NCBI RefSeq assembly: GCF_002174125.1
Contig: NZ_NEXX01000001.1
Location: 248,001 to 312,000 of the forward strand
DNA length: 64,000 nt
Source of the DNA: Acinetobacter populi
GTDB taxonomy: Bacteria > Pseudomonadota > Gammaproteobacteria > Pseudomonadales > Moraxellaceae
Reading direction: 5' to 3'
Shown here piece after piece: positions 47,063 to 55,289 of the stretch. Position numbers and translations under genes: made by a program. A model generated the notes under the pieces. That model was not told where the DNA came from and ran no database searches. It saw only the letters and a program-made list of their open reading frames with translations. Position 1 is the first letter of the stretch, and each line of letters starts with the position of its first letter.

Positions 47063-47854
47063 ATGATAAAAGTAGCAATCGACTGTCAATTAACCTATAA
47101 AGTAACCGAAAATACAGAATTTGTTTTTGAAATTGAAGTGGCGCACCACCCTTGGCAAACCATACTGAATGAAACCTTAGATATTCATCCAAAGGGTAAT
47201 ATTCGACATTTTGATCGTGATCATAACCTGAATCGCCTGATTAGAATCACAGCACAGCAAGGTCAATTGGCCCTCAACTATAAAGCAGAAGTCGAACTAC
47301 ATATTCCGCCACGAGATCAAACATTGGTAGAAAACGAAATTGTTAATTTACCTTCAGATACCTTGTTTTATCTAGCCCCAAGTCGCTTTTGTGAGTCGGA
47401 TTTAATTGCCGGGATGTCGAAGCGAACTTTTGGCGAAATTTCCAAAGGTTACCATCGTGTTCAAGCAATCTGTGACTGGATTTATGAAAACGTGATTTAT
47501 GAATCCGGCTCCTCGGACAATACCACCACAGCACGAGATATTCTGGTCAACCGTGCTGGTGTGTGCCGCGATTTCGCCCATCTTGGTATTGCCATTTGCC
47601 GTTCACTGAATATTCCTGCCCGTTTTGTTTTTGGTTATATGCCCTTTTACACGGCACAACCCGATTTTCATGCCATTTTTGAAGCTTATCTGGGCGATCA
47701 ATGGGTTCTATTTGATGCCACAAAAATGGGACCGATTGATCAATTTGTTCGGGTTGGTACAGGTTTGGATGCCAAAGATGTGCCATTTTCAACGTTTTAT
47801 GGTGCAGTTGAATTAATTGATATTCAACCGCAAATCCACCAACTGATTCAATAA
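47063..47854 (+). CDS. Transglutaminase-like cysteine protease family protein
   Basis: A 263-residue cytoplasmic protein. The N-terminal part (about 1-125) is beta-rich like the bacterial transglutaminase N-domain. The core has the Cys-His-Asp triad in AGVCRDFAHLGIAICR (Cys about 171), PDFHAIFEAYL (His about 204) and VLFDATKM (Asp about 219). Such proteins act as peptidases or transferases of unknown substrate. It is convergent with the MFS gene, 5 nt apart at the 3' ends. Confidence 0.85.
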   Translation: MIKVAIDCQLTYKVTENTEFVFEIEVAHHPWQTILNETLDIHPKGNIRHFDRDHNLNRLIRITAQQGQLALNYKAEVELHIPPRDQTLVENEIVNLPSDTLFYLAPSRFCESDLIAGMSKRTFGEISKGYHRVQAICDWIYENVIYESGSSDNTTTARDILVNRAGVCRDFAHLGIAICRSLNIPARFVFGYMPFYTAQPDFHAIFEAYLGDQWVLFDATKMGPIDQFVRVGTGLDAKDVPFSTFYGAVELIDIQPQIHQLIQ

Positions 47855-47859
47855 TACAT

Positions 47860-49263
47860 TCAAGCGGAAGATGAGGGTCGATAGCCACTCACTGCATCAC
47901 CAGCATCTTTTTTAAGCTGAATACAATCGATTAATGAAAATAATGAAAATAGCGCCACGATAATAAATGCCCAGTGAAAGTCCTGAAGCGTAGATTGCTG
48001 ATGTCCTTGTGCATACATCAATCCCCGCAAAATCAATGCTGCCAATGCCACGCCCATCCCCATACTGATCTGAAAGAACATACTGAATAAAGTCGACGCA
48101 TGACTTTTATCACTGACCTGAATATCGGCAAAACTGATGGAATTGTAACAGGTAAACTGCATTGAACGACTTAAACCATTGATAAACATCAATAGCAGCA
48201 TCACACTCCATGGGGTATCGGGACTAAATAACGCACAACTGGCAATGGTGATTGCGCCAATGATGCCATTGACCAATAAAACCTTTTTAAAGCCAAAACG
48301 ACGCATGATTTGTGTGGTAAACGGTTTCATCACCAGATTACCGGCAAACACCGCCAACACTAACAACCCGGCATCAAAGGCAGATAAACCAAATGCAATC
48401 TGAAACATCAACGGCAATAAAAACGGAATGGTGCTAATCGCAATACGAAAAATTGAACCGCCCCAGATACTCACCGAAAATGTTTTTTGTTTCATGGCAT
48501 TAAAACTCAACAACGGTGCTGTTTTATGCTGCATATAACGAATGGCTATCACAAACAAAACCAACCCGACAAAAGCCAGTAACAGGCTACTCTGGAAATG
48601 TGCAGGGTTTTGTCCGATAGTTTCCATACCATACATCACACTGGCACAGGCACCCGCCAGAAGGATAAAACCAAGATAATCAAATGCAGCGATATTGTCC
48701 TGTTTAAAGTTATCCACCAGTTTTAAACTCGCCAGAATGCCCAATATTCCCAAAGGAACATTTAGATAAAAAATCCATTCCCATGCAAAATGAGTAACGA
48801 TAAATCCGCCCAGCGGCGGCCCTAGAACCGGTGCAACCAAACCCGGCCAAGTAATATAGGCAATCACCTTGACCAAATCTTTCTTGGGTGCCGAACGCAA
48901 TACCACCAAGCGACCGACCGGCACCATCATGGCACCGCCAATACCTTGTAAAATTCGCGCCAGAATAAAACATTCAAGATTTGGACTCAGACCACACAAA
49001 ATCGATGCAAAGGTGAAGATCGCAATGGCAGCAATAAAAATGGTCTGCGCACCAAACCGATCTGCCATCCAGCCACTAATGGGAATAAAAATTGCCACAG
49101 CAATTAAGTACGCACTGATCCCGATATTCAGATCAATCGCCGAAACCTGAAAGCTTTGTGCAATGGCAGGCAATGCCGTAGTGATAATGGTGGCGTCCAG
49201 ATTTTCCATAAAGAAAGTTGCGGCAACCAGAAATGCCATCCATTTGATTTTCTCGTCTGACAA
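47860..49263 (-). CDS. MFS multidrug exporter, DHA2 (EmrB/QacA-like) family
   Basis: A 467-residue membrane protein with 12-14 hydrophobic helices. DHA2 motifs are visible: NLDATIITTALPAIAQSF in helix 1 (DHA2 motif D1), GWMADRFGAQTIF (motif A) and GPPLGGFIVTHFAWEWIFYL (motif C region). It would export drugs by proton antiport. The reading frame begins with TTG at 49263, supported by AGAGGG 9 nt upstream; the next in-frame ATG at 49239 would remove the first eight residues. Substrate unknown. Confidence 0.88.
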   Translation of the reverse strand: MSDEKIKWMAFLVAATFFMENLDATIITTALPAIAQSFQVSAIDLNIGISAYLIAVAIFIPISGWMADRFGAQTIFIAAIAIFTFASILCGLSPNLECFILARILQGIGGAMMVPVGRLVVLRSAPKKDLVKVIAYITWPGLVAPVLGPPLGGFIVTHFAWEWIFYLNVPLGILGILASLKLVDNFKQDNIAAFDYLGFILLAGACASVMYGMETIGQNPAHFQSSLLLAFVGLVLFVIAIRYMQHKTAPLLSFNAMKQKTFSVSIWGGSIFRIAISTIPFLLPLMFQIAFGLSAFDAGLLVLAVFAGNLVMKPFTTQIMRRFGFKKVLLVNGIIGAITIASCALFSPDTPWSVMLLLMFINGLSRSMQFTCYNSISFADIQVSDKSHASTLFSMFFQISMGMGVALAALILRGLMYAQGHQQSTLQDFHWAFIIVALFSLFSLIDCIQLKKDAGDAVSGYRPSSSA

Positions 49264-49307
49264 AACAATGATCCCTCTGTTCTGATCTTAAAACTATTCT
49301 AAAAAAA

Positions 49308-49397
49308 CTATTGATAATCCCGTGCACCAAACAAATCCGTACAATGGTCGCACCTGCGGCAATCGCTGCATCCAGATCACCTGACATGCCCATAAGT
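49308..49397 (-). pseudogene. 3' scrap of a yggS-like PLP-binding protein gene
   Basis: The minus strand reads MGMSGDLDAAIAAGATIVRI, matching the C-terminus of YggS/PLPBP proteins, then shifts frame and ends TDLFGARDYQ-stop. A loss of about 10 nt between two ACGGAT repeats explains the shift. Only about 30 codons remain, directly at the left border of the Rhs tip array. The rest of the gap 49264-49577 holds mini-element scraps and a shred of Rhs core. Confidence 0.75.
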
Positions 49398-49417
49398 GAC
49401 TAGCTACTTATTTTTAC

Positions 49418-49438
49418 CTTGCACTGCGTTTAAAGCAT
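49418..49438 (-). repeat. Partial copy of mini-element 1
   Basis: CTTGCACTGCGTTTAAAGCAT resembles the left half of the palindromic element found at the six Rhs tip junctions. It lies at the border between the yggS scrap and the Rhs array. Confidence 0.5.
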
Positions 49439-49483
49439 AGGGAACATAACACAGCAAAAAAACTTATTCACCCTATATAACGT

Positions 49484-49532
49484 CCCTTGCGCAACGGCAA
49501 AGCTTTAATCGCTTTGCTTATCGTTGCTCAGG
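49484..49532 (-). repeat. Mini-element 2, copy a
   Basis: A roughly 48-bp imperfect palindrome with arms GCAACGGCAAAG and CTTTGCTTATCGTTGC, flanked by Rhs core shreds (CGTCCC on one side, GGATTGTAATA on the other). Two near-identical copies lie at 50645 and 56047. Confidence 0.75.
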
Positions 49533-49577
49533 ATTGTAATAGCGGTGATATATAGATTTAAATTTGCAAAGTAACTC

Positions 49578-49883
49578 TTAGAAAACATCATTCCGTATTG
49601 CCCAAACAACTAAAACCAGTAGAAATGTTGCTACTCCACCTAATCCACTTGCCGCAAATAATATATCCATAGCATTTGAATTAGGTGCAAATTTTCCATC
49701 ACTAAAAAATTGAATATATCTTCCATCAAAAGAATAGCCAATAGAAATCGAAAGCCAAACCAATATGAAAACTCCAAAAAAACATAACGGTGCAAGATAT
49801 CTTAGTTTCCAACCAGCCCTAACAATTAAATAACTAATCATTAGCAGTGAAACAAAGTAAATCAAATGCTCTAAAATAGACAT
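49578..49883 (-). CDS. Small membrane immunity protein of orphan Rhs unit 11
   Basis: A 101-residue product with three hydrophobic segments (about 5-22, 28-50, 76-95). AAGGA precedes the ATG by 8 nt, and the start is 10 nt after the stop of the toxin tip at 49894. It is presumably the immunity protein for that tip; being membrane-embedded, it suggests a membrane-active toxin. Family not recognised. Confidence 0.6.
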   Translation of the reverse strand: MSILEHLIYFVSLLMISYLIVRAGWKLRYLAPLCFFGVFILVWLSISIGYSFDGRYIQFFSDGKFAPNSNAMDILFAASGLGGVATFLLVLVVWAIRNDVF

Positions 49884-49893
49884 ACATATCCTT

Positions 49894-50592
49894 TTAATAC
49901 GAGTTTTGCATGATGAGCCGATTCATATTTTGCTGAACCTCCCTTGTGATATTAACATCTGGGGTAGCTGTAATCACAATAGGAGCTAAGCAGCATAGTT
50001 CTCTAACAAATTGTGTACTCTGCTGATATTGTATAAACTGTTGATTCAACATTTGTTGATTCAATTGCTGGTTTAACTGCTGCATCGACTGTTGGCTATT
50101 ATTACTATTAAGCATTAGATTTGTAGAGGTTTTACCAGTAAGCATATTTCCAGTAATTACCACTCCTGCTGGAGTTGTAAACTCCCTAACTTTATTCGTT
50201 GCTGTGTTACTTGCCAAGCTAGCAATCTTTTGTCCAGTAGAAGCACTCGCTGGAAGCACGGTTTTAGCAATATGAACATCTGCTGCTAAAAATGCAGCCT
50301 TGCCAATCCCACCAAATGCTGCACCGACTACTGCTTGCTGACCAAATTCAGTGAATGAAAATGTATTGGCAAAATTATTCCATGTGCCACTAATCAAACT
50401 TTGATTATTTTTTCTTGCATCAAAATATGCCTTTATACCAGTTTTACCAATATATAAGCCACCACCAATACCTGCACCTCCCCCCATAGCAACTAGGATT
50501 GGGCTTTCACCAGTCATATCCACATACATAACTGGGCTATTTAAGGCATAGGCATATGGATTCAATCCACCCTCAAGTCCCACTTCTTGCAC
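49894..50592 (-). CDS. Orphan Rhs C-terminal toxin tip, unit 11
   Basis: The frame opens at a GTG inside mini-element 1 and reads GLEGGLNPYAYALNSP, the end of an Rhs core, then a 200-residue Gly/Ala-rich hydrophobic domain. A Gln-rich stretch and the tail APIVITATPDVNITRE close it. The same tail pattern (PIVVTAETNISRE) ends unit 9. The Rhs boundary motif is degraded (VDMTGE instead of VDPSGL). No ribosome site precedes the GTG and an upstream stop cuts it from any core, so it is probably silent unless recombined into an rhs gene. Toxin activity unknown; membrane action is suggested by its immunity partner. Confidence 0.6.
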   Translation of the reverse strand: MQEVGLEGGLNPYAYALNSPVMYVDMTGESPILVAMGGGAGIGGGLYIGKTGIKAYFDARKNNQSLISGTWNNFANTFSFTEFGQQAVVGAAFGGIGKAAFLAADVHIAKTVLPASASTGQKIASLASNTATNKVREFTTPAGVVITGNMLTGKTSTNLMLNSNNSQQSMQQLNQQLNQQMLNQQFIQYQQSTQFVRELCCLAPIVITATPDVNITREVQQNMNRLIMQNSY

Positions 50593-50622
50593 TTCGTTTA
50601 AAGCAATGCTTTAAACTCGTTC
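50583..50622 (-). repeat. Mini-element 1, copy a
   Basis: Palindromic core GTTTAAAGCA-T-TGCTTTAAAC (see 54578 for the full form). It sits between Rhs core codons GRYMEADP and the tip codons VGLEGG of unit 11. This copy lacks about 4 bp at its distal end. Confidence 0.85.
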
Positions 50623-50874
50623 AGGATCAGCTTCCATATAACGTCCCTTGCGCAACGGCAAAGCTTTAATCACTTTGCTTATCGTTGCTCAGGATTGTAA
50701 TAACGGTTATGGTTATAGTACAAACCACTTTGCCCATCAAACAATTGTCCCGGAAAACGTAAATGGATATTTACCCGACCTACAGGCTGTGTCACACCAT
50801 ATATTTCTCAATTTCAATCACAATATTCCCTTTTTAGTAAATCATAGATAAGATGATTTACTAAATTTAATAAT
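50623..50874 (-). other. Rhs core remnant and hairpin between units 10 and 11
   Basis: No gene. On the minus strand the remnant encodes pieces of the main Rhs core (QPVGRVNIH, FPGQLFDGQSGLYYNHNR, then YMEADP), interrupted by mini-element 2 at 50645-50692. The left part ends near 50800. At 50833-50865 lies a perfect 13-bp stem (TTTAGTAAATCAT / ATGATTTACTAAA) with a 7-nt loop, just after the unit 10 immunity gene. The whole block recurs at 56026-56276. Confidence 0.8.
50645..50692 (-). repeat. Mini-element 2, copy b
   Basis: Imperfect palindrome nearly identical to 49484-49532, inserted in the Rhs core codons between NRYYNP and GRYMEA; the main rhs gene has no insertion at the same place. Confidence 0.8.
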
Positions 50875-51201
50875 CTAATGCTTTTGTCTTTTATCATACC
50901 AACCAAAGATTAACATTGTAATAAACATTGACCATAAATACGGACTAGAAAAATAATATCTCAAATCTTCTTGAATAGGAAAAAATGTAGACAAAAGTAC
51001 CATTAATATCCAAAAAACACTAAAAAAAATAGCCCAGCTAATTTGTAAAAAAAAATAAATAATATTACTATTTATTTTTTTTCTATTTAGATATCTATCA
51101 AATATAATAAAAAAAATATCACTTAAAAACCAAGATATCCATATCGTCAACACACCATAAATCATACCAAATAAAATCAAAATTAAACTATTTTCCATCA
51201 T
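50875..51201 (-). CDS. Membrane immunity protein of orphan Rhs unit 10
   Basis: A 108-residue product with three hydrophobic segments (about 5-25, 45-70, 88-100). The FFPIQEDLRYYFSSP segment is shared in outline with the unit 9 immunity protein (IFPINDSLWEYFSGS). AAGGA lies upstream of the ATG pair. It follows the unit 10 toxin tip by about 22 nt. A second copy at 56277-56600 is a pseudogene. Confidence 0.65.
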   Translation of the reverse strand: MMENSLILILFGMIYGVLTIWISWFLSDIFFIIFDRYLNRKKINSNIIYFFLQISWAIFFSVFWILMVLLSTFFPIQEDLRYYFSSPYLWSMFITMLIFGWYDKRQKH

Positions 51202-51223
51202 TATTTATGTATCCTTTATAACT

Positions 51224-51934
51224 CTACCACGTTCCGGCTTGTTTACTAATTTCAAGATGTAATCCTGGGTAGTTTCCTGTCCAAAATGTAGGATCAGTTT
51301 TAGGATTACCTATCTGAAAAGAATTATATTGATTATAATTAAGTTCATTTTGCCCTAGCTGAGTATTCATTTTATTGATACTATCATCAGCTATTCGTGT
51401 TCCTAGACCACCTATATCCGCTGAAACCATAGCTCCACCAAAATTTGAAAATAAACTATTTTTACTTGAAACTGCTCTAATTTCAGCGAGATTATTTACT
51501 CGTATAGCTTCTTTACTTGAAATAAATGGTGATCGACTATCCAATGGGATAAACCTTGATTTTGGTATTGCACCCGCTATGCCTCCTCCTAACCCACCTA
51601 ATACAGCACTTGCAATATAACCATTCACAGTCAATGCTTTATTATTAGCCAACTGGGTAACACCATATTGTGTAGCACTTGCGATACTTCCTGTAACTAC
51701 CGCTCCTATCGCTGTTGATGCTGTCCATGGGGATACTGCTCCTGCTACAGCACCCACACTGGCTGCAATTCCAACGTTTTTCCAATTAAAGTTTTGTGTC
51801 CCATTTATAGCAAGTTGTGATCCTATAGAAGCTGCCCCTCCCATAACTCCACCGATGGCACCTGTTATCACAGGAATAGGAATTGCTCCAGTAGGATCAA
51901 CATTCATTACAGGATTATTCCCTGCATCTTGCAC
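51224..51934 (-). CDS. Orphan Rhs C-terminal toxin tip, unit 10
   Basis: The frame opens with GTG in a diverged mini-element 1 and goes directly to AGNNPVMNVDPTGA, lacking the GLEGGLNPYAY part. A Gly/Ala-rich hydrophobic region follows (about 18-115, with VSPWTASTAIGAV), then a charged middle and the tail DPTFWTGNYPGLHLEIS. The same tail is in the unit 5 pseudogene, and the VSPWTASTAIGAV part is in unit 9, so these tips are mosaics. No ribosome site is visible and the tip is probably silent. Hydrophobic content plus a membrane immunity partner suggests a membrane-targeting toxin. Confidence 0.6.
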   Translation of the reverse strand: MQDAGNNPVMNVDPTGAIPIPVITGAIGGVMGGAASIGSQLAINGTQNFNWKNVGIAASVGAVAGAVSPWTASTAIGAVVTGSIASATQYGVTQLANNKALTVNGYIASAVLGGLGGGIAGAIPKSRFIPLDSRSPFISSKEAIRVNNLAEIRAVSSKNSLFSNFGGAMVSADIGGLGTRIADDSINKMNTQLGQNELNYNQYNSFQIGNPKTDPTFWTGNYPGLHLEISKQAGTW

Positions 51935-51965
51935 TTCGCTTAAAACAGTGCTTTGAAGCTCGCTC
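51926..51965 (-). repeat. Mini-element 1, diverged copy b
   Basis: A variant with arms reading CTTCAAAGCA and TGTTTTAAGC on the minus strand and the same ends (GAGCGAG and GTGCAAGATG). It lies at the tip junction of unit 10. Upstream (51966-52044) is a third kind of Rhs core shred: RYYNPELGRYMEPNPE. Confidence 0.75.
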
Positions 51966-52044
51966 AGGATTGGGTTCCATATATCTGCCCAGTTCAGGGT
52001 TGTAGTAACGGTGATGGTTACAGTACTGCTTAGTCAACTCATCT

Positions 52045-52377
52045 TTACAATTTCTTATTTCTACCGAATAGTATCAACAATGTAAAAAACATTGCTAACA
52101 CACTTGAACCTGAAAAATACTCCCACAAACTATCATTAATAGGAAAGATCGCTGAAATCATAGAAATTAATGTAAATATTGTAAAAAAGACTAGGATACA
52201 AAGAAAAATTCCAATAATTTTTAAAGTGTACATTTTTTGAATTCGGTTGGCATATTTATTAACCAACCGAAAGGTTTGTCGTGCAGCAAAAAATGCACCA
52301 AGAATATTGATCATTCCATAAACCACACCTAATCCCATCAAAAATAGCTTATCTTCAAACAATTTATATGTCCTCAT
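52045..52377 (-). CDS. Membrane immunity protein of orphan Rhs unit 9
   Basis: A 110-residue product from ATG 52377 (MRTYKLF); the frame also opens at 52410. Hydrophobic segments at about 10-30, 55-80 and 90-105. It is related to the unit 10 immunity protein through the FPI(N/Q)-L--YFS segment. It follows the truncated unit 9 tip by about 45 nt. Confidence 0.6.
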   Translation of the reverse strand: MRTYKLFEDKLFLMGLGVVYGMINILGAFFAARQTFRLVNKYANRIQKMYTLKIIGIFLCILVFFTIFTLISMISAIFPINDSLWEYFSGSSVLAMFFTLLILFGRNKKL

Positions 52378-52420
52378 ACATTTAACTAATAATTGGGCTT
52401 GTGAGAACAAGATTATCCTA

Positions 52421-52813
52421 TTATTTCCAAGAGTTCATATATTGATTCACATTATTCTGAAACTCTCTGCTAATATTTGTTTCAGCAGTAACTACTATCG
52501 GGGGGAGTTGATGTACAATTGGTAGACGATAGGCATATTTATCATATTGATTCTGCAATAATTGTTGATTTAACTGAAAATTCATAGAATTCATTCCTAA
52601 AGGATCACTAGAAATAACAGCCCCACCAACATTACCTATTCCAATAAATTTATTACTATTATTCAGAAAATAATTCCAATCTACCGAACGATTTGCCCTA
52701 GCGGCTTCAGTAGGTGAAATGAATTGTGATGGAGCAAATCTAATTGGTGCTTTTTGAATAGCTCCAGAAAATTTGCCACCAACTGCACCTATCGCTGTTG
52801 ATGCTGTCCATGG
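52421..52813 (-). pseudogene. 5'-truncated orphan Rhs toxin tip, unit 9
   Basis: Homology to unit 10 begins abruptly at AVSPWTASTAIGAV; the upstream codons (frame open to 52873) are unrelated and no Rhs motif or mini-element is present. The body has FISPTEAARANRSVDW and GIGNVGGAVISSDPLG. The tail PPIVVTAETNISREFQNN matches the unit 11 tail. Without an Rhs end it cannot be expressed as an Rhs fusion, but it could still donate its 3' part by recombination. Confidence 0.7.
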
Positions 52814-52923
52814 GGATACCGCTCTGGCACTCTCCTTTTTTCTAGGGATACTATTTGGGGAGTAGTTTATCACTTATTAATATTATTCAGTTTTCCTGAT
52901 CTACTTCTCAGAACCAGACAAAA

Positions 52924-53424
52924 CTATCCACCACAAATTAATTCATGTTTAACATTTATAGATTGTTTCTTCATCCAAGTATTCAATCCTAAAGATATTA
53001 ATTTATTTTGACTAATTTCATTTACTATATATGGCGGTTTTAATTCCTTTTTATAATTAATCATATAATATTTTAATTTCCAGTAATCTTTCGGATATTT
53101 CATAAAATCCATTCTTCCTTCACACTGTTTATTATACTGATCCAGTGGAATTATTAATTGTTGTGTTGAACAGACTGTAGTTTCGTTATCTATCGCTTCA
53201 CAGCTTAATACAGTATTATATCGATTATCTTTGATTTGTATAATATATTCTTTATTTTTTGAATTCAATACTAACCATTGTTCAATAGAATTTGAATAAG
53301 ATAAAGATTTATAACATAATTTTCCTTCCATAAAGCATCCCCAGCCTAATTTTGCTTTCCAGTCATTTTTACATGCAATTAAAATAAAAGGTAATAAGAG
53401 TAAAAATAAATACTTTTTTTTCAT
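52924..53424 (-). CDS. Orphan lipoprotein immunity protein, unit 8
   Basis: A 166-residue lipoprotein precursor: MKKKYLFLLLLPFILIAC, with lipobox LIAC at Cys 18. The mature part has several Cys (GCFMEGKLCYKS, VLSCEAIDNETTVCS) and ends ELICGG. AAGGAAATAATGTAATG places a ribosome site before the ATG. Only a shred of toxin tail precedes it. As an outer-membrane lipoprotein it would act against a periplasmic toxin. Family not recognised. Confidence 0.6.
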   Translation of the reverse strand: MKKKYLFLLLLPFILIACKNDWKAKLGWGCFMEGKLCYKSLSYSNSIEQWLVLNSKNKEYIIQIKDNRYNTVLSCEAIDNETTVCSTQQLIIPLDQYNKQCEGRMDFMKYPKDYWKLKYYMINYKKELKPPYIVNEISQNKLISLGLNTWMKKQSINVKHELICGG

Positions 53425-53586
53425 TACATTATTTCCTTGGTGGAATTGGACAGTTTAAGCAATATAGTTGATTAAAGAGGAAGAATATCGCAAAGTCCAA
53501 AACTAACTTTCATGCTTTACTTGCAAGGTACCGATCAAAAAATCTGTAACTAAAAAAATTACGTTAAATACTACATTCCAATTGAT
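53425..53586 (-). other. Toxin-tail shred, unit 8
   Basis: The minus strand reads DFAIFFLFNQLYCLNCPIPP then RK-stop just before the unit 8 immunity ATG, with a stop 25 codons upstream and no start. The Cys/Pro-rich end recalls the tail of the unit 2 tip (YCPLCPPIPES). This is all that remains of that tip. Confidence 0.5.
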
Positions 53587-53892
53587 CTACTTTTCAAAAA
53601 AAGGGATAACCAATACCCAAATATGGAATACAGACAATCCTAAAATTGTTAACCATCTTGCAAACACATCAAACTTGTTACTTTGCTCATTTATCGGTTC
53701 AAGGTAAGGGTACATACCATTACACCATGTATCAATACATATATAGAGATTTAAAGTAGTTAGAAAAACCATAGCAATGCTCAATACACCAAACCAAATT
53801 TGCAGCCCTACACCAAAGATGGTAATTGCTAATATCACAGTAATTACCCATTTCTTATATTCCTTAAGTATTAAAAGATACAAATCTTTCAT
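53587..53892 (-). CDS. Membrane immunity protein of orphan Rhs unit 7
   Basis: A 101-residue product from ATG 53892, with GAAGG 8 nt upstream; the frame extends to 53910 but that start lacks a ribosome site. The ATG lies 14 nt after the stop of the unit 7 tip. Three hydrophobic segments (about 13-30, 34-55, 78-97). Probable immunity to the hydrophobic unit 7 tip. Confidence 0.6.
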   Translation of the reverse strand: MKDLYLLILKEYKKWVITVILAITIFGVGLQIWFGVLSIAMVFLTTLNLYICIDTWCNGMYPYLEPINEQSNKFDVFARWLTILGLSVFHIWVLVIPFFEK

Positions 53893-53903
53893 AACATTAC
53901 CTT

Positions 53904-54590
53904 CTAACATTTATAAGGTGGGTGAATATTTTTACATGTTTCATTATAGGATGCTGGAAGACCACCAACCCCATACCCCAGAGCTTCACCTGCTGCATTA
54001 CTTACTGGTTTACTAAAGCCACCATCTAAAAATTCTTTGGTCATTCGCTGTCCTGCTAACCTTCCACCTGCAATAGAAATACCTTTTTGAAGTCCTGAAA
54101 GCTCTGTATCCAATGCTGTACCAATAAGGTTCACCCCACCTCCTATTGCAACAAGTGCTGGTGCTGTTGGCGCACAAACTACTGTAAACCCACAACCAAC
54201 ACCTAAAGCTGTTAATACATCGCCACCAGTTTGTAAATCCTCTGCAAAACTTTGTCTCGTTACAATGGGTTGTATTCTATTACTAAGATAACCACCAACT
54301 CTAATATTACGAGCAGATAAGGCTTCATAGGAAACACTATACGAAATAAAATCATTCATTCCGGTTCCATAATATGATAATCCCTTACCAATATTAGCAG
54401 AAACACGTTCAAATGATGCTTGCTGACGATTTAACCAGTTCATATTATCCAAATTATTAACCCAAACATTCGACATTGCTAAATCATTTAACATCGAAAA
54501 TAAACCTGTCGGATCAACATTCATTACAGGATTATTCCCTGCATAGGCATATGGATTCAATCCACCCTCAAGTCCCACTACGTCTTGCAC
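53904..54590 (-). CDS. Orphan Rhs C-terminal toxin tip, unit 7
   Basis: GTG start inside mini-element 1, then the Rhs end GLEGGLNPYAYAGNNPVMN and VDPTGL, then a 190-residue tip. The tip has an amphipathic first half (NWLNRQQASFERVSANIG, YYGTGMNDFISYSVSY), a strongly hydrophobic Gly-rich centre (GGDVLTALGVGCGFTVVC, VAIGGGVNLIGTAL) and a Cys-containing end (NETCKNIHPPYKC). No enzyme motif is visible. The hydrophobic centre and the membrane immunity partner suggest membrane insertion. Probably silent for lack of a ribosome site. Confidence 0.6.
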   Translation of the reverse strand: MQDVVGLEGGLNPYAYAGNNPVMNVDPTGLFSMLNDLAMSNVWVNNLDNMNWLNRQQASFERVSANIGKGLSYYGTGMNDFISYSVSYEALSARNIRVGGYLSNRIQPIVTRQSFAEDLQTGGDVLTALGVGCGFTVVCAPTAPALVAIGGGVNLIGTALDTELSGLQKGISIAGGRLAGQRMTKEFLDGGFSKPVSNAAGEALGYGVGGLPASYNETCKNIHPPYKC

Positions 54591-54621
54591 TTCGTTTAAA
54601 GCAATGCTTTAAACTCGTTCA
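54578..54621 (-). repeat. Mini-element 1, copy c (reference form)
   Basis: 44 bp at the junction of Rhs core and unit 7 tip. On the minus strand it starts TGAACGAGTTTAAAGCA and ends CGAAGTGCAAGACGTAG; the centre GTTTAAAGCATTGCTTTAAA-C is a perfect 21-bp palindrome around one T. It makes the upstream core end GRYMEADPERV-stop, and its GTG opens the tip frame. Confidence 0.88.
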
Positions 54622-54813
54622 GGAGCAGCTTCCATATAACGTCCAAATTCAGGGTTGTAGTAACGATTCAGGTTATAATGTTGCTTTGTGAGTTCATCAT
54701 AATACTGTCCCGGAAAGCACAGGTTAAACGTCACCGTCTGAATATTCAGTTGTCTTGCTCCAAATCGCCTATAATAATGTTACTCATTTCATTTACCCAG
54801 ATAATCGTATTTA
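54622..54813 (-). other. Rhs core remnant of a second core lineage
   Basis: No gene. The minus strand encodes an Rhs core end unlike the main gene: FPGQYYDELTKQHYNLNRYY then NPEFGRYMEADP, against FPGQLFDGQSGLYYNHNRYY in the main rhs. The same remnant is at 60052-60243. It shows that the array holds pieces from more than one rhs gene. Confidence 0.8.
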
Positions 54814-55272
54814 TCACTCACTCTCATCATTTTTTTTATAATCCTCAACACTCTTAAAAAATAAAACTCTTTTATCCATATTTTTAATTTCTAGTGCTAT
54901 ATCATCTAATTCTGATTTATCCAAATTGTATGATGCTGTAATTTCCCCATCTAATGCTAAACCTACTCCTTTCGAAAATGCTGACAATACTACTCCAGAC
55001 AGCTGAGTATAATACCCATACCCATACCAATGATCTATTTTTAAAAGATAATCCTCATCAATTTTCGTAAATTTTTTTACCCAATCCAAAGATGTACCAA
55101 GAACCCAAAAGTTATCTATTTTATAAATATTGAAATCTTCTTTAACTAAAAAACCTATTTCTTTAGTAATGTAGCCCAATAAATGCTCATCATATATTTG
55201 ATTATTATAACCAAATAGAAAATCTGCATATTTCTTTCTTAAAACTTTCACATATGTATCTTTTTCAATCAT
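54814..55272 (-). CDS. Immunity protein of orphan Rhs unit 6 (ART-type tip)
   Basis: A 152-residue soluble protein from ATG 55272, 17 nt after the unit 6 tip stop; the frame extends to 55317 inside the tip gene. The C-terminal half (GVGLALDGEITASYNLDKSE, KRVLFFKSVEDYKKND) is almost identical to the immunity protein of the main rhs gene at 60244, while the N-terminal half has diverged (YADFLFGYNNQIYDEHLLGY). The pair therefore looks like two specificity versions of one immunity family against ART-like toxins. Cytoplasmic. Confidence 0.7.
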   Translation of the reverse strand: MIEKDTYVKVLRKKYADFLFGYNNQIYDEHLLGYITKEIGFLVKEDFNIYKIDNFWVLGTSLDWVKKFTKIDEDYLLKIDHWYGYGYYTQLSGVVLSAFSKGVGLALDGEITASYNLDKSELDDIALEIKNMDKRVLFFKSVEDYKKNDESE

Positions 55273-55289
55273 GTCAAATTTCTCTACTA

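Noticed and set aside
49133..49393. 86-residue ORF overlapping the MFS gene start
   Set aside because: It is the yggS scrap read into the antisense of nothing useful; only its first 30 or so codons carry meaning.
50648..50851. Plus-strand small ORFs in Rhs remnants (also at 54476, 55880, 56050, 57947, 61294)
   Set aside because: They recur only because the antisense of the repeated Rhs core and mini-elements is open; no ribosome sites or protein-like composition.
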